From: Anthoceros angustus
Lineage: Eukaryota; Streptophyta; Anthocerotopsida; Anthocerotales; Anthocerotaceae
Assembly: GCA_010909165.1 (NCBI GenBank)
Contig: MU008162.1
Span: forward strand, 744,001-808,000
Reading direction: 5' to 3'
Length of the DNA: 64,000 nt
Notes under the pieces: model-generated
Told to the model about the DNA's origin: nothing
The model's input: only the letters and a program-made list of their open reading frames with translations
Database searches by the model: none
Part shown: positions 22,219 to 33,914 of the stretch, piece after piece
Position numbering within the stretch: the first letter of the stretch is position 1
Layout of the letters: each line of letters starts with the position of its first letter
Made by a program: the position numbers and the translations under genes

Positions 22219-23603
22219 TCAGGCAGCGTTGGCAAGAAGATCGCCAACCGTCACTCCTATTGCTGTCGCCGGGCACTGCAGGGGGATGTGTTCTTTACTT
22301 CCGCAACCGCTGCAACGGGGGCGAGTGTTGATCGTCGGCGGACTCGGACGCTGCAGTTTCTTCAGCGTTTCCGGGGACACTTCTTTGATCTTCTCCGCGC
22401 AGCTCAGGATGTTGACGCAGTAGTTGAGCGCAGCCTGCCTATCCAGATCGATCTGGTGATCGAACGTCGTGTGCTCACCAGCGTACGCCGATGCAATGTG
22501 CTGCTTCAGACGGGCGTGCGCCCTCCCATGCTGGTCGCACAGCCAGCCTGCCACTTCCAGTTCCGTCTCATTCTCGTCGTGGATGTGCTGCTTCTCGGCC
22601 TTTCCCTTGCCGGGGTAGATCGGCGCCATCGGAGCAGGCTCGTCCTTCGCCGGCGAGGCAGCCTTGAGCTTCCCCAGAGTCACATCCTGCAGCGCTGCCG
22701 TGCTAGGCTTCTTCTCTGAAAGCGGTGCCTTCCCCCCGCTGTTCTTGCTCGAGCCAGGGCTCGCTGAGGTTGTGTGCATGAAGTCCGAGAGCGGCCTGGT
22801 CCTGCCAAGCACAGGGCTCGGAGTCCTGAGCAAGCTCACCTTGTTAGTATCAGTGTCCGGGCTTGGTGTCTTGCTCGGTCTTGAGCGGATCACGCCCTTC
22901 GCCTGTTGCTTCTCAGGAAGAAAATTTTCCTCCACTGTGCGAGCTCGGGGATATGACTTCGCCTTTTCCGCGTACTCCACATCCTCTGCCCTAACTCGGC
23001 TGCTTTCCGCGTAGGGAGACGAGGCAGTGCTAGCCTTCTTGGTGCTGCCGGATGCCGGAGTCGCCAAGCTCGAAACCTCTGATTGCGGAGTGCGCGGTGG
23101 AGAGTTTTCGTCCCCTTCTCGGTTCTCGGCACCTTCCATGCCGTCTTCCCCGCGGGCCAGTGTGCGTGCCGAGCATTTCTGCCACGTTGCAATCCACTCC
23201 TCGATGGATGGAGTCGGTGAGTTCGGTTCCGTGTATCCGAGAGCTTGCATGGCATCACGGGTTATGTCCGACTGGCCATCGGTGTCGTCGCCGCTGTGCT
23301 TGCGGCTGACCTCCTGGAGCACGCTCTTAACCATCTGCACCACCGAGAAGGCCTGCTCCACCTGAGCCATGGCTCCAGGCAGAGTGTCGCAGAGCAGCTC
23401 ATCCACTATCTCGATGGCCCGTGTCACATCCTCAAACGTCTCCGCATCGGAAACAGGACTTGCCAGTTCATGTTTGGCCAGGCTTCTGTAACCTGCAAGT
23501 TGTGGAGGTTATGTCAGAGGAGGGAACTTCAGTGACATTCAGTTCCTCTTTGTCCAACAAGGAAAGAGCAAGTTTGCTTACTCAAGGCCTCTACTCCAGA
23601 CAT
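22219..23603 (-). CDS. Unrecognised protein with C-terminal CCHC zinc knuckle
   Basis: Two exons on the minus strand: 23603-23582 (starting MSGVEAL) and 23492-22219, with an 89-base intron (GTAAGC...TTGCAG). The join keeps the frame and explains why the long exon has no ATG at its 5' end. The product is about 431 residues. An N-terminal predicted helical part (to about 80) has hydrophobic heptads (IEIVDELL, VEQAFSVVQMVKSVLQEV); a long Ser/Pro/Thr/Lys-rich disordered middle follows; a more ordered stretch (about 315-385) precedes a CX2CX4HX4C knuckle (residues 401-414, CSGCGSKEHIPLQC). Such knuckles usually bind RNA or single-stranded DNA. I do not recognise the family. It is not obviously from a retroelement, since the frame is clean and spliced. 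Confidence 0.75.
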
Positions 23604-24250
23604 GGTAAAGCACTTGGTAGCTGCCTGCATTCCAAGACAAGCAGCTTCAGTTCAAAGCGTGCGTAGACGTGGTCTGCATACTCTGCTCAAAAATCGCAGA
23701 ACCGTAACACCGAAAAGGAAAAGCTTCCACAGGAAGAGTTGTTGATGCTTCACACAAAAACTGTTGAAAGCACATAACTCACCAACAAATCGCCCCAACG
23801 AGACAAGCAAGCTGCTTACTAGCACAAAGAAGGCTCGGGAGCTTGCAACGAGACAACCTGAAGTAATCGCTTGATGCATTGTGAAAGTGCACAAGGTGTG
23901 CTTAAATAATACAAGGACACAGAATACAGAATGTAAAGCGGATCAACGGAACAGACTACCAAACAGGCGTTCCTACTGAACGAAGGAGACTCCTGGCTTA
24001 TCGAGCTCCAGTCTTCCTCACTTCAACTTCCTGCATACCCGGTGGCCTGCTCTGGTGCGAAGGGAAACCCTCCCGTCACAAAACAGACAGAGATAACAAA
24101 CAGGGCATCCCAAACGACCAGACTCGGCCACTTCGATCCCTTGCAATGCACGAGAGGTGCCAGGAAGCCGCTGGTCGTGGAGAACCGGCCCCGACAGTGG
24201 ACAGCCATCCATACCCATCAGGGGACCGAAGAGGCAGCAGGTCGAGCGAC
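23604..24250. other. Spacer upstream of the CCHC gene
   Basis: No gene recognised. It carries the promoter side of the CCHC gene and the 3' UTR of the serine carboxypeptidase; both genes are on the minus strand. I see no clear core promoter motif. Confidence 0.45.
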
Positions 24251-25878
24251 CTACAGAGCAGTGTTGTCGATGAAAGACCGGAAGAGATGCAGACCTCTCG
24301 CAGGCTGGGTGTAGGGCACCATGTGCCCAGCACCTCGGACGGTGGCAAACGTGAGCCCATCATACACAGTGACGTAGCCGCCCACCTGCCGATCGACGTA
24401 GTACGGCCTCCAGTCCTTGGTAATCTTCAGCCCCAGAGTGGAAATCCACTTCCTGGACCCCGTCACCGGCACGATGGCATCCGTGTCTCCACTGTAGATC
24501 AGAATCTGCAGCTTCGCATCCACCAGATCACGGTACACGGGGATGATGCTGGACAGGACATCCGCCCAGGAGTAGCGGACGACGTAGCTGCAGTCCGTCC
24601 ACTTCCACCGCAGCCCGGTGGTGTTGGCGTGCAGCGCCCTCTGCACCTCGGGGATGTTGAGGTAGGCTTCCACCTCGTCGTCCACGCAGGGATCGTACCC
24701 ATCCGCGGTCTGCAGGAGCGGCCGGGTGGCCACCCCGCCCAAGGGCGTTCTGCTGAGCTGGGTGGCGAACTGCCGGGTCTGGGCCTTCGCGAAGGGGGAG
24801 ATGCACACGTCGACGTAGATCTCGTAGATGTTGATCTGCCCCAGCTCCCGGTCCGCGGCGTCCAGCACCTTGGAGCACTCGTCGCGCTTCTGCAGCAAGG
24901 GCCCGACGGAGGAGAAGTTGCAGGATTCCATGATCCCGAAGAACGTCTTGTCGGACAGCAGCGCGTGCGACCACCAGTAGAATGCCGCGCCCCAGTTGTC
25001 GATGTCCGCGTCCGTCCATGCGTTCCCGATGGCCACCCCCTTGAGGTTGATCTTGAAATCCTCCTCCTTGTTCTTCTGCACGATAAGCTGGGCCAGCTGC
25101 GGGACGTAGTGCCCGGCGTAGCTCTCGCCCGTGATGTAGAAGCCGCTGGATGCGTACTTGGGGTACTGTTGGAAGAACTTCACCAGGAAGGTGTAGGAGT
25201 CCGCCGCCGTCTTCTGGTCCCCGGTCTTGTAGTCGGCCGAGGTGTTGGAGTAGGAGAAGCCCACTCCCGCGGGGGACTCGAGGAAGAGCAGGTTCGAGAC
25301 CTTATTCCAACTGTGCGGATTCACCTGCCCGCAATCCCACACCTCGCAAGCTCAGCACATCTAGGTCTCTGTCATGCACTGCTTCTCCGTGCAATGAATC
25401 CATCTCTAGTAGAAAGCATTGCACCAAAACGCAACAACATTGGAAGGTCGGGACGCAGCTCACTCATCCACCAAGACCGAGCTTTCACCTGCAAAGTCTT
25501 GCCGTCCTTGTTGGGGAAGTAAGGGCCCAGCTCGCTGAGCATGCCACCCCCGACGGACGAGCAGCCGGGGCCGCCGTTGAGCCACAATGTGAGGGGGGCG
25601 GAGTCGGGGTCCGGCACATCGGCCTCCACGAGCCAGTAGAAGAGGGCTCTGCCGTGGGCCTCGTCGACGGTGATGTACCCCGACCGCATTGCGAAGGGCA
25701 CGGGGGGCGCCCCCGGCAGCGAGGTGATCAAATTGGGGTCCTCGTCCACGGCATTTCCCCCCACCTGCTGGATGAGGAGAGGCTCCTGCGACGCCGCCGC
25801 GGCCAAGGACGAGGCCAGGAGGATCGCCACGGCCACGCCACAGATGTGGGCATGGAGGCGGCAAGCCACGGCCGCCAT
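24251..25878 (-). CDS. Serine carboxypeptidase (S10 family)
   Basis: Two exons, 25878-25489 and 25324-24251, with a 164-base intron (CAG|GTGAAAG...GGGCAG|GTG); the join reads KTLQ-VNPHSWNK, matching the family. The product has 487 residues. An N-terminal signal peptide (about 1-30, hydrophobic VAVAILLASSLAAAA) directs it to the secretory path, so a vacuolar or extracellular site is likely. The oxyanion block NGGPGCSS (101-108), catalytic Ser198 in GESYAG, Asp412 in SGDTDAIVP and His464 in GAGHMVP are all present. It should remove C-terminal residues from peptides, though plant members also include acyltransferases (SCPL), which the sequence does not exclude. The start was put at the Met before the signal peptide; the frame further upstream has only GTG. 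Confidence 0.95.
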
Positions 25879-25982
25879 GGCAGCAGCGGCAGCTGATGCT
25901 GGATCTCCTCGCTCGCCTGACGAGAGGAAGGAGGAGGAGGAAGGAGACGACGGCCAGCCCACCCACGGCCCTCGTTGAACCC

Positions 25983-26005
25983 TTTTTAAATGTTCCTAGG
26001 GTTTG
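25983..26005 (-). promoter_or_regulatory. TATA-like and telo-box-like elements upstream of the carboxypeptidase
   Basis: On the minus strand AAACCCTAGG (26005-25996) precedes TTTAAAAA (25990-25983), about 105-127 bases upstream of the start codon. AAACCCTA is the plant telo-box core. Position supports but does not prove a promoter role. Confidence 0.4.
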
Positions 26006-26995
26006 GAGGATACGAGCGTTGGCGTTCCTTATTGGTGGGTCCAGGCTGTGCCAGGCCGCGATCCCGGCACTAAGCGCCACGCCATGTCTTGCAAGACTTC
26101 GGCAACCAGAAGCCCGCCAAGAGAGAATCCCGAATGTGTGTACTTGAATACACTAGCGGATAGCCCACATTTTCCGCCTACTTATTACCTACTTAGTGCA
26201 AAGCTTTGCGACAGGCAAAACTTTGTCACTAGCAGGGCATGAAGGATGCTACGTCGGTGAGTTCAATGTCCACGGCCAGGGTGGGAATCGAAGCATTCAA
26301 CATTAGTATGTTATGTAATGGTTTCCTGGTTTAGCGTTTCTGCGTTTAAATGGGTGTGAAGAAACTTTGAGCACTGATGGGGTGATAATCGTGCATATGA
26401 ACATCCATGAGGTTGAAGAGTGTTGGCTCCGACTCTGCGTTGAAATATGTAGTAGGAGCAGGGCCGTGGTGGTAGTAGTGGATTTCCATCATGGATCTCT
26501 CGGGGTCCTCAAAATGGTTTTGTGGTGCTCACAACTCGACCAACCTTCACCAGCATATGGGTCTCGACCTCAAGATTCCCCCTTAAAGTATGAGAGCTCC
26601 GCGCTACCCAGTCCTTCACAATATTACCCCTTCATAAACCAATTATGGTATTCCATCCAAATGCTGAAATATCTACACACAAGAACTTTTGCCGCACTGT
26701 CTTCAAATACTTCAGAAAGTATGCACGTCACATCAACTTCCTTGCACGAGCAACATCCGGCAGAGGCCTTCATTGAAGGAGGAGTGACATCCACACTAAC
26801 ATGGGTTCATTGGAACTCCACATTCAAGCTCTTCCCATACTAGTACTCGGATGGGTCTTATTCATTCTCAGCTATAAATCATGCCCTGCTATCCATTCTC
26901 GGGTATAAATCATGTCCTTTATCAGCTATAAATCAAGTCCTTATCCTCCACCTGTTAGTGTCAATGCCGTCAGGGTTACTCCAAATTGACACTCT

Positions 26996-27120
26996 CAGTG
27001 TATATTTTAAAATATTTATATAAAATCTCCGAATTCTCTAGAAAAAAAATCCGGCACCCAGTGTATATTTTAAAATATTTATATAATATCTCCGAATTCT
27101 CTAGAAAAAAAATCCGGCAG
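26996..27120. repeat. Two-copy tandem repeat, 63-base unit
   Basis: The unit starts CAGTGTATATTTTAAAATAT and ends in an A8 run followed by TCCGGCA. Copies at 26996-27058 and 27059-27120 differ at one or two bases, so the duplication is recent. Confidence 0.9.
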
Positions 27121-28222
27121 GCACTACTTCCTGGTTTGTCAGCTTACCTCATACCAGCAAGGTTACATGTGAATGCTGCGATGGGTAGCCTCCTCATCGA
27201 TCTTCATCGTCCGAGATATATATGGTACATAATGGCGGTAATGCCGGATAAGGACGCCATGCCTTGATCCAGATATGTTCGTAGACCAACGTCAGCCCTG
27301 CCCCGTACATGAGCAATATATCCGGTACCAGCAAGTCCTGCTAACTTGTCTTGTTCCAACACCGCTAAATGTACTCCATATGTAGCTCGGTGATCCCATG
27401 CAAAGGATCCAATTGAGAGAAGCAGCCTGAGTACCCGGGAAAGACCACACCACTTGCAATCGAGGCCCGATCGGCACAATTTCTCAAAAGCACGATAACA
27501 AGCCTCTAGCCTCAGCGCTGTGCGCATTCACATAAACCTTACAACAGCTCTCCAGATGAGCTCGCAAAGATGCAGCTCCATTACTCACAGGGAACGGTTG
27601 CTGGCGACGAATCCCAGTTCGGACACAGATGTGGAGGCGAGCGTGCTGTCGCTGCATGCGGTCGGGGGGACAGTAAAATGCACTTTCTGGCTTGCACTTT
27701 CATTGGCCGAGAGCGGAAAGCCTGAAACGGATATCACAGTACCACTCCAGTCTGAGTTGGAGTCGAATAAAAGGATAAAACGGCCAAACAAGTGTGCTGT
27801 GCCTCGACGCGTTTCTTCGTCTCTCAGCTGGCGCTCGTTGCAGTGCCGTTCGGCATCAGGAGCCTCACAGCGTTCTGGTATGCTTCCTCGGCCTCAGGTT
27901 GTTTTAGGCCTAGGGAACCAGCTTTGCGGTTTTCTGTTGTGCTTTGTGCTGTGCAGTGTGAAGGTGGCAGATGTTGAAAGGCGGTGATCTGTCTTAGGAC
28001 TGATGTAGGCTTGAGTCGACAGCTCTGTCGGAGTGTGATTGTGTTGTGAGAAGCTGTGCATGCGATTGTTCGGAATTTGGTAGTGTTGCTGGCTGCATTT
28101 TCTGGTTTTGAAGGGAGCTGGCTTGGTAAGGATCTGGAGGGAGCGGTTTGACCACATTTGACAATTTTTAGCCAGATTCGTGCAACTGACTTCCCCGGGG
28201 TGCGAGGGAGTTTAGCACAGCC

Positions 28223-29923
28223 ATGGCTGCGGCTACCGTGCCGAGTGTTGGTGCTGTGCATGCGGGGGGTGCAATTCTTCCTCGGACTTCATTCACCGGC
28301 TCATCTGTGAAGCTGGTTCCTTGCAAGAGTAATTTGAGGGACACTAAGCCCTTGGGCGTGCGGGCGTCCAGTGGGAACGGCGCAGTTGGAGGCAGCACAA
28401 GGTTTCACCGACTGATTCAAGAGAATGGGGTTGTTCTTATGCCCGGCTGTTACGACGCGCTGTCTGCTGCAATTTTGGAGAAAACGGGTTTCAATGCAGG
28501 GTTTATCTCAGGATACGCCATGTCTGCTAGTCTGCTGGGGAAGCCTGACTTTGGATTTTTGACGTAAGTGCCCTGTCAGCGTTTGCCTTATCTTTCTAGC
28601 CGGATTTCTTTTGCCAAATCTCGAGCCTATGACTATTTGTAACTTACCTTCACGTGGAATGTCTTCGTGGAACAGACCTCCGGAGATGGCAGCAAATGCT
28701 CGGCTGATTTGTGCAGCTGCTTCCACGATACCCATCATTGCTGATGCTGGTGTGTCACTCGTTCTTGCAGCCTTGACGTTAGTAGGCAATCCTTCTTCAT
28801 TTTGACACGAAAGTTCTTCCAATGTTGCAGACACTGGAGGTGGTAATGCTCTGAATGTCCAAAGAACTGTTCGAGATCTCATTGCAGCGGGGGCAGCAGG
28901 CTGCTTCCTGGAAGTAAGCTATCAGTGTTACTTTCTCAATCTAAGCCCTGTTCCTCAGGGCTAAACTGATGCGAAGCTGTTGTGATGTCTGCAGGATCAA
29001 GTATGGCCCAAAAAGTGTGGTAGGTGGCTCATGTAAAACCTTTCCCAAGTTTCCTTTCCCTGAAGTTGATGCTTCTCAGAGGCATTACAGATATCGCAAG
29101 GGTTGGGTAGCAGCTCTACTTTAGACTCCTCCTCAATGTCTCAGGAAGATGACGCTGATCACATATCTTCAACTCCTGTGTCTTATGATTGATATCAAAG
29201 GTCATATGCGTGGAAAACAGGTGTTTTTCTCCCTTTGTTTCTTCTGTGTATTGGTTGTCTCCAACTATCCAGTGGGTTATGTGCTGAATGTGTGGTGTGA
29301 TTCTTTCTTGAATTGAAGGTCATACCTGCTGAGGAGCATGCTGCGAAGATTGCAGCAGCAAGAGATGCTATAGGCAGTGCCGATTTTTTTCTGGTAGCAA
29401 GAACGGATGCACGAGCAACTTCAGCTAAAACAGGGCTGGAGGATGCCATCGCCCGTGCTAACCTGTACATGGAGGTAACAACAAGCAGAGTAGCCGATTC
29501 ATCCACTTCCATCCGGTCATCCACTTTCTCATTCTTGGGGTGTTGTATACACAGGCTGGTGCAGATGCTAGCTTTGTCGAGGCTCCTCGAGATGATTCCG
29601 AGCTTGTCGAGATAGGCAAACGGACAAAGGGACCGAGGGTGTGCAACATGCTGGAAGGAGGGGTCACTCCCTTGCACACTGCAGACGAGCTTCAGGCCAT
29701 GGGGTTCCAGCTGATAGTCCACCCTCTGACAACTCTGTATGCATCAGCCCGAGCTTTGATGGACATTGCCAAGGAGTTGAAGGAGAAGGGCACCACCCGG
29801 CACAAGCTCGACACCCTCGCCACATTCGAGGAGTTCAACGAGCTGGTGGGCTTGGAGTCTTGGTTTCAGCTTGAATCCAAGTACTCCCCGGCCAAAAGCC
29901 CTGTGAGCAGCACCACCAAGTAG
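28223..29923 (+). CDS. Carboxyvinyl-carboxyphosphonate phosphorylmutase-like protein, chloroplastic (ICL/PEP-mutase superfamily)
   Basis: Seven exons: 28223-28563, 28676-28749, 28831-28913, 28995-29019, 29201-29220, 29319-29474 and 29555-29923; all introns are GT-AG and the joined frame gives 355 residues. The first ~48 residues are Ser/Ala/Lys-rich and look like a chloroplast transit peptide. The alpha/beta-barrel has MPGCYDALSA (73-82), the metal site around DADTGGG (137-143), KKCGH (172-176, the catalytic loop) and ARTDAR further on. Two micro-exons of 25 and 20 bases encode the catalytic loop, which is split between them. The closest known plant proteins are annotated as carboxyvinyl-carboxyphosphonate phosphorylmutase (At1g77060 type) and PETAL DEATH-type 2,3-dimethylmalate/oxaloacetate lyases; the substrate here cannot be told from sequence. 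Confidence 0.94.
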
Positions 29924-29977
29924 TCTAGCGGCTTGGAAGTAAAACCAAGTTGGGAAGTTTTTGCTCTTGGATTAGGA

Positions 29978-30188
29978 ACGATGGGCTGATTCCATCAAAT
30001 TTTGGATGATATGACTTAATGCCATCAGATTTGGATTAGAAAGGATGGGCTGATTCCATCAAGATTTGGATGAAAGGACTTCTGCCATCAGATTTGGATC
30101 AGAAAGGATGGGCTGATTCCATCAAGTTTTGGATGGGGGGCTGATGCTATGATATACTGGACTAGTGAGGATGGGCTAACCCCATCGA
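29978..30188. repeat. Four-copy tandem repeat with hairpin-forming core
   Basis: The motif GATGGGCTGATTCCATC recurs at about 29980, 30044, 30107 and (diverged) 30169, a spacing of 62-64 bases. Each core can fold on itself (GATGG...CCATC). It begins about 55 bases after the mutase-like stop codon, so it may lie in that gene's 3' UTR. Confidence 0.85.
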
Positions 30189-30425
30189 AGAAAACAAAAC
30201 GAAACAAAATGGAAGCAAATTTTGAGCTTTAGCAACTTAACTATCTAAAAGTATGTAGACTCGCATTGTCCGCATCTCACCAGAAGCTGCCGCAAGGAAC
30301 AGCGAAGAGGCCAGTTCTTAGTCTCTGTCACCTGGAATTGAAGAGTGGAGATGGTGGGCGCTTCCTGAACTCCGTCGGGCCTGTGATGCCAGTCGACAGT
30401 AGCAGAGCATGAAGTAGTTGCGGAC

Positions 30426-31482
30426 ATGAGCATGGAGGTGGCTGTGGCAGCTGATGCACATCCAGACACGGCACACTCGTTGCTGGCAAACGCCGGCAGC
30501 GCTGCCTCGCTGTTCGCCAATCTGCCGCTGGTGGCGGCCTTCCTGGCCTTCGCCGTGGCCCAGGCGCTGAAGGTGCTCACCACGTGGTATGCGTTCCTCC
30601 TGCTTCCTCAACCTTAATTGGATGCTGCAATTCGGCTTTTTGAGATCCTGAACCGTCCTCTCCTCATCTGGCTGCCCCCTGCGTGAACGGAAGCTTCTGG
30701 ATGTTGCAGCATGGGGATGTGACTTGAGAGAGCACACGCTTTGCTCTCACCTGCCTCCCAGGCCCTGCCCCTGCCTCTCATTGCTGTTCCGAGATTGCGC
30801 AATTTTAGGTACAAGGAAAAGCGCTGGGATGTCAAGAGGCTGGTGGGATCTGGAGGCATGCCCTCGTCGCACTCTGCCACGGTTATGGGACTCACTGTGG
30901 CCATTGGACTCCGAGATGGCGTCGGAGGCTCCCTTTTTGCCCTTGCACTGGTGGTGGCAAGCGTTGTAATTACTTCTGCCCTCTCAGCTCAGCTGGACTG
31001 CTTGTCATTCTCTGGTTGCGATTTTCTGGCCCTTCGTGCCAGGGCAGGTTAACCTTGTCCATGTTTGTTCCAGGTAATGTACGATGCGTCGGGTGTTCGT
31101 CTGCAGGCTGGTCGCCAAGCAGAGGTGTGGCACAATTCCTTCTAAAAGGCACAGCATTTTGTTGTGACATGTTTAGGAGGGAATGGACTTGCTGAAACAA
31201 CCAACTTCTTGGCTGCAGGTGTTGAACCAGATTGTGTACGAGCTGCCACCTGAACATCCCCTCTCTGATTCTCGGCCTCTCAGAGAACCTATAGGACACA
31301 CACCACCACAGGTCTCATGGCTCTCCCCTTTTCCGCCTCTTTGGCTCTGGTGCATGATCATGGCTAGGGTTTCCTGACCTTTTTTGTTTCCTTCTTTGTG
31401 GCAGGTTGCCGCAGGAGCAGCCTTAGGGTGTATCATAGCTTACTCCATTCACCTGGCTTCTCTGATAGGAAGCCATTCCTGA
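30426..31482 (+). CDS. DUF212 membrane protein (acid phosphatase/vanadium-dependent haloperoxidase-related)
   Basis: Five exons: 30426-30586, 30809-30965, 31074-31124, 31219-31311 and 31405-31482, all GT-AG and in frame, giving 179 residues. Family landmarks are LPLVAAFLAFAVAQALKV, YKEKRWD, SGGMPSSHSA, MYDASGVRLQAGRQAEVLN and LPPEHPLSDSRPLRE, with hydrophobic segments at about 32-48, 75-105 and 155-172 suggesting a small integral membrane protein. The GGMPSSHS block resembles part of the phosphatase motif of PAP2-type enzymes, but the activity of this family is not established. The start could also be the second Met two codons later. Confidence 0.93.
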
Positions 31483-32726
31483 ACGAAACAAGGGAACCTC
31501 CAAATGCAGAAATTTCTGTGTAATCCGGCAATGCCCTTCCCGGACACGCTTGACACAAGTGTCAGAGGACCGCAGGATGGAAATCAGCATATTGCTGATA
31601 CCTTAACTAACTGATCCGTGCTGTTTCTTGTGAAAAACCAGGTGCCAAGATCTTGCTTGGACTACATTAATTCACTGTTGGGTGTAGGTAGTCACAGTTC
31701 AAACCAGCAAGCTGCGGGTGATTCTCTAGCTAGAATACGGTGATCTAGCTAGAATGAGATTTTGGAAGACAGCTCGATTGATGTCTGGGCTGGCATGCCC
31801 TTGTCGCATTTGTGAGCGGCAGTATGGACTAAGCATCTGGTGTCTCTCGACTGAGGTCTTCGAAAAGTCATGGACTCAGTTCGTCCACCCGGGCATGTGG
31901 GATCCGTGGCTGCTCACACCACGTGTAGGTAGTACGGCAGTTGCGGAAAGAAACAAGAACTGCAACTGCGGTCCTTCCTGTCTAGTAGCGGAGTCGTTCT
32001 TTTGAAAATGTAGGTATTTCGCTGTTATGATTATTTGAAGACCTATATCAAATTGCATGAGATCGAGCGCAATGCTGTTGTACCGGACTGGCACTTGCTA
32101 TCAGCGTATCGCCCACCTCACGGGGAGGCACGAGGACGCTAAAACGCTGGCAACATATCAAAATGAATCGTTGAGACCTTTCTGCAATACTCCATCGTTG
32201 CCAACATTTTCGTTAGAGCAAGTATTTAAGAAATATGTGCGTTTCTCCGACTTTCGCGTTTCACAAAATTTCACATACACGAACCAACAAACCCGTCCCC
32301 TATGTCAGCGCAAACGGAATCTCTTTCGAGGTGTGAAAGAGATGGATCGGCGAGAGAGGAGAGTGCAGGATACACAACGAGGAGCAAGTCAGTCCCTAAG
32401 AACAGATGAGCACAAAGATAAGCCAGCGCTCCCCAAATATCACGACTTCAAAGAGCTCGGAGAGCAAATAGGACCCCGGGGTTGCACTCAACCTCTAACG
32501 TAGGAGCTACCTAAACTGCAAAAGTGATAAATGCTTTAGGCTGACGCCTTGCAAGAGAATTCCACGCGGTTGCAACAAAATTCCGCTACAATAGCACGAA
32601 GAACAACTCGGATGTTCCCGCGGCCATCCCTCTGGCGGCCAGATAATCTCTACTGAACACCTAATCCTGCGCGCATCTCCTTCACACATAAAAATGAAGA
32701 CTCTCACTAGAGGCACTCCTGACCTC
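31483..32726. other. Spacer between the DUF212 and eL38 genes
   Basis: No gene recognised in about 1.2 kb. It includes the 3' UTRs of both convergent neighbours. Open frames here are short and without motifs. Confidence 0.5.
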
Positions 32727-33174
<448 letters not shown>

Positions 33175-33283
33175 CTTTCTCGCGCTCGGCTGAGCCGGAC
33201 ACCGTCCTTCAGGTTTAACTCACGAGCGATGGCGAAGCGAAAGGAGAAGACCGCCGCAGGCACCCGATACAAAGAGCAGAAGA

Positions 33284-33315
33284 AAACCCTAAAACTGGTC
33301 AAGGGACATTTTATA
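33284..33315 (-). promoter_or_regulatory. eL38 core promoter: TATA box and telo-box
   Basis: On the minus strand TATAAAA (33315-33309) is followed by a telo-box (AAACCCTAA on the plus strand at 33284-33292), 110-141 bases upstream of the ATG. Telo-boxes near the transcription start are well known in plant ribosomal protein promoters. Confidence 0.65.
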
Positions 33316-33914
33316 GTGTGAACAGTGTCTTTTTTAGATCCTCTTTCCACCTAGGTATTGTTTTTCAATAACTATTGATGAATTCTTTTTCCAAGTGCAG
33401 TGTTCCATGGCTCAAGCCTATGTATTTAGTACCTGGTGTGAATCCAACCAATGGTTGAAGTATGGAATGTTGAGTTCGTGATTCGTGATTAGTGATTCTT
33501 CGTGTTCTGCATCGGCAGACAAGGGCGCACTCTTATCATGTAGAGTAGACAGAGGTCATGGAAACACGGGGTTCGAAAGAGTGGAGATGTCGGAAGGGAG
33601 GAGGAAGCGCCATTTACTGTAGATAGAAACATAAAGCGTGAAGAACTGGGAGACATAGGTAGGTACGTTGCCAGGAAACCAGGCTCATCAGCTTCTGTAC
33701 GTACCTATTTGGTTCCGAGTCCCAAGAAACCCTGTGGTTGAGTCGGCACTTTGTGAAAATCGGTGTGTGAATCCTTGCGCAGCACTAACGCGGCTTCTCT
33801 GACACCACCGGCATGGATTTCCTCTGATGGCGACCGCTCAGGGGAGAGACTTGAGGAGCGGACTGGGCTGCGTGGGAGCAGGCACCTTCGATTTTCACTC
33901 CCTTTGTGTGCGGG
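33316..33914. other. Shared upstream region of eL38 (-) and ceramide synthase (+)
   Basis: No gene recognised. The two genes are divergent, with about 740 bases between start codons, so regulatory sequence may be shared. Short direct words (TTCGTGATTCGTGATTAGTGATT) lie near 33475-33500. Confidence 0.45.

Larger units (their letters stand above)
25879..28222. other. Divergent intergenic region between carboxypeptidase and mutase-like gene
   Basis: About 2.3 kb with no gene I can support. It serves as upstream region of both flanking genes. Near the carboxypeptidase there is a telo-box-like CCTAGGGTTT and a TTTAAA stretch. A 63-base tandem pair lies at 26996-27120. Repeated GGTATAAATCATG-type words occur at 26865-26940. 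Short open frames look random. Confidence 0.5.

Noticed and set aside
24146-25522. A 458-residue open frame on the plus strand
   Set aside because: It is the antisense shadow of the serine carboxypeptidase, which has full catalytic motifs and splice sites.
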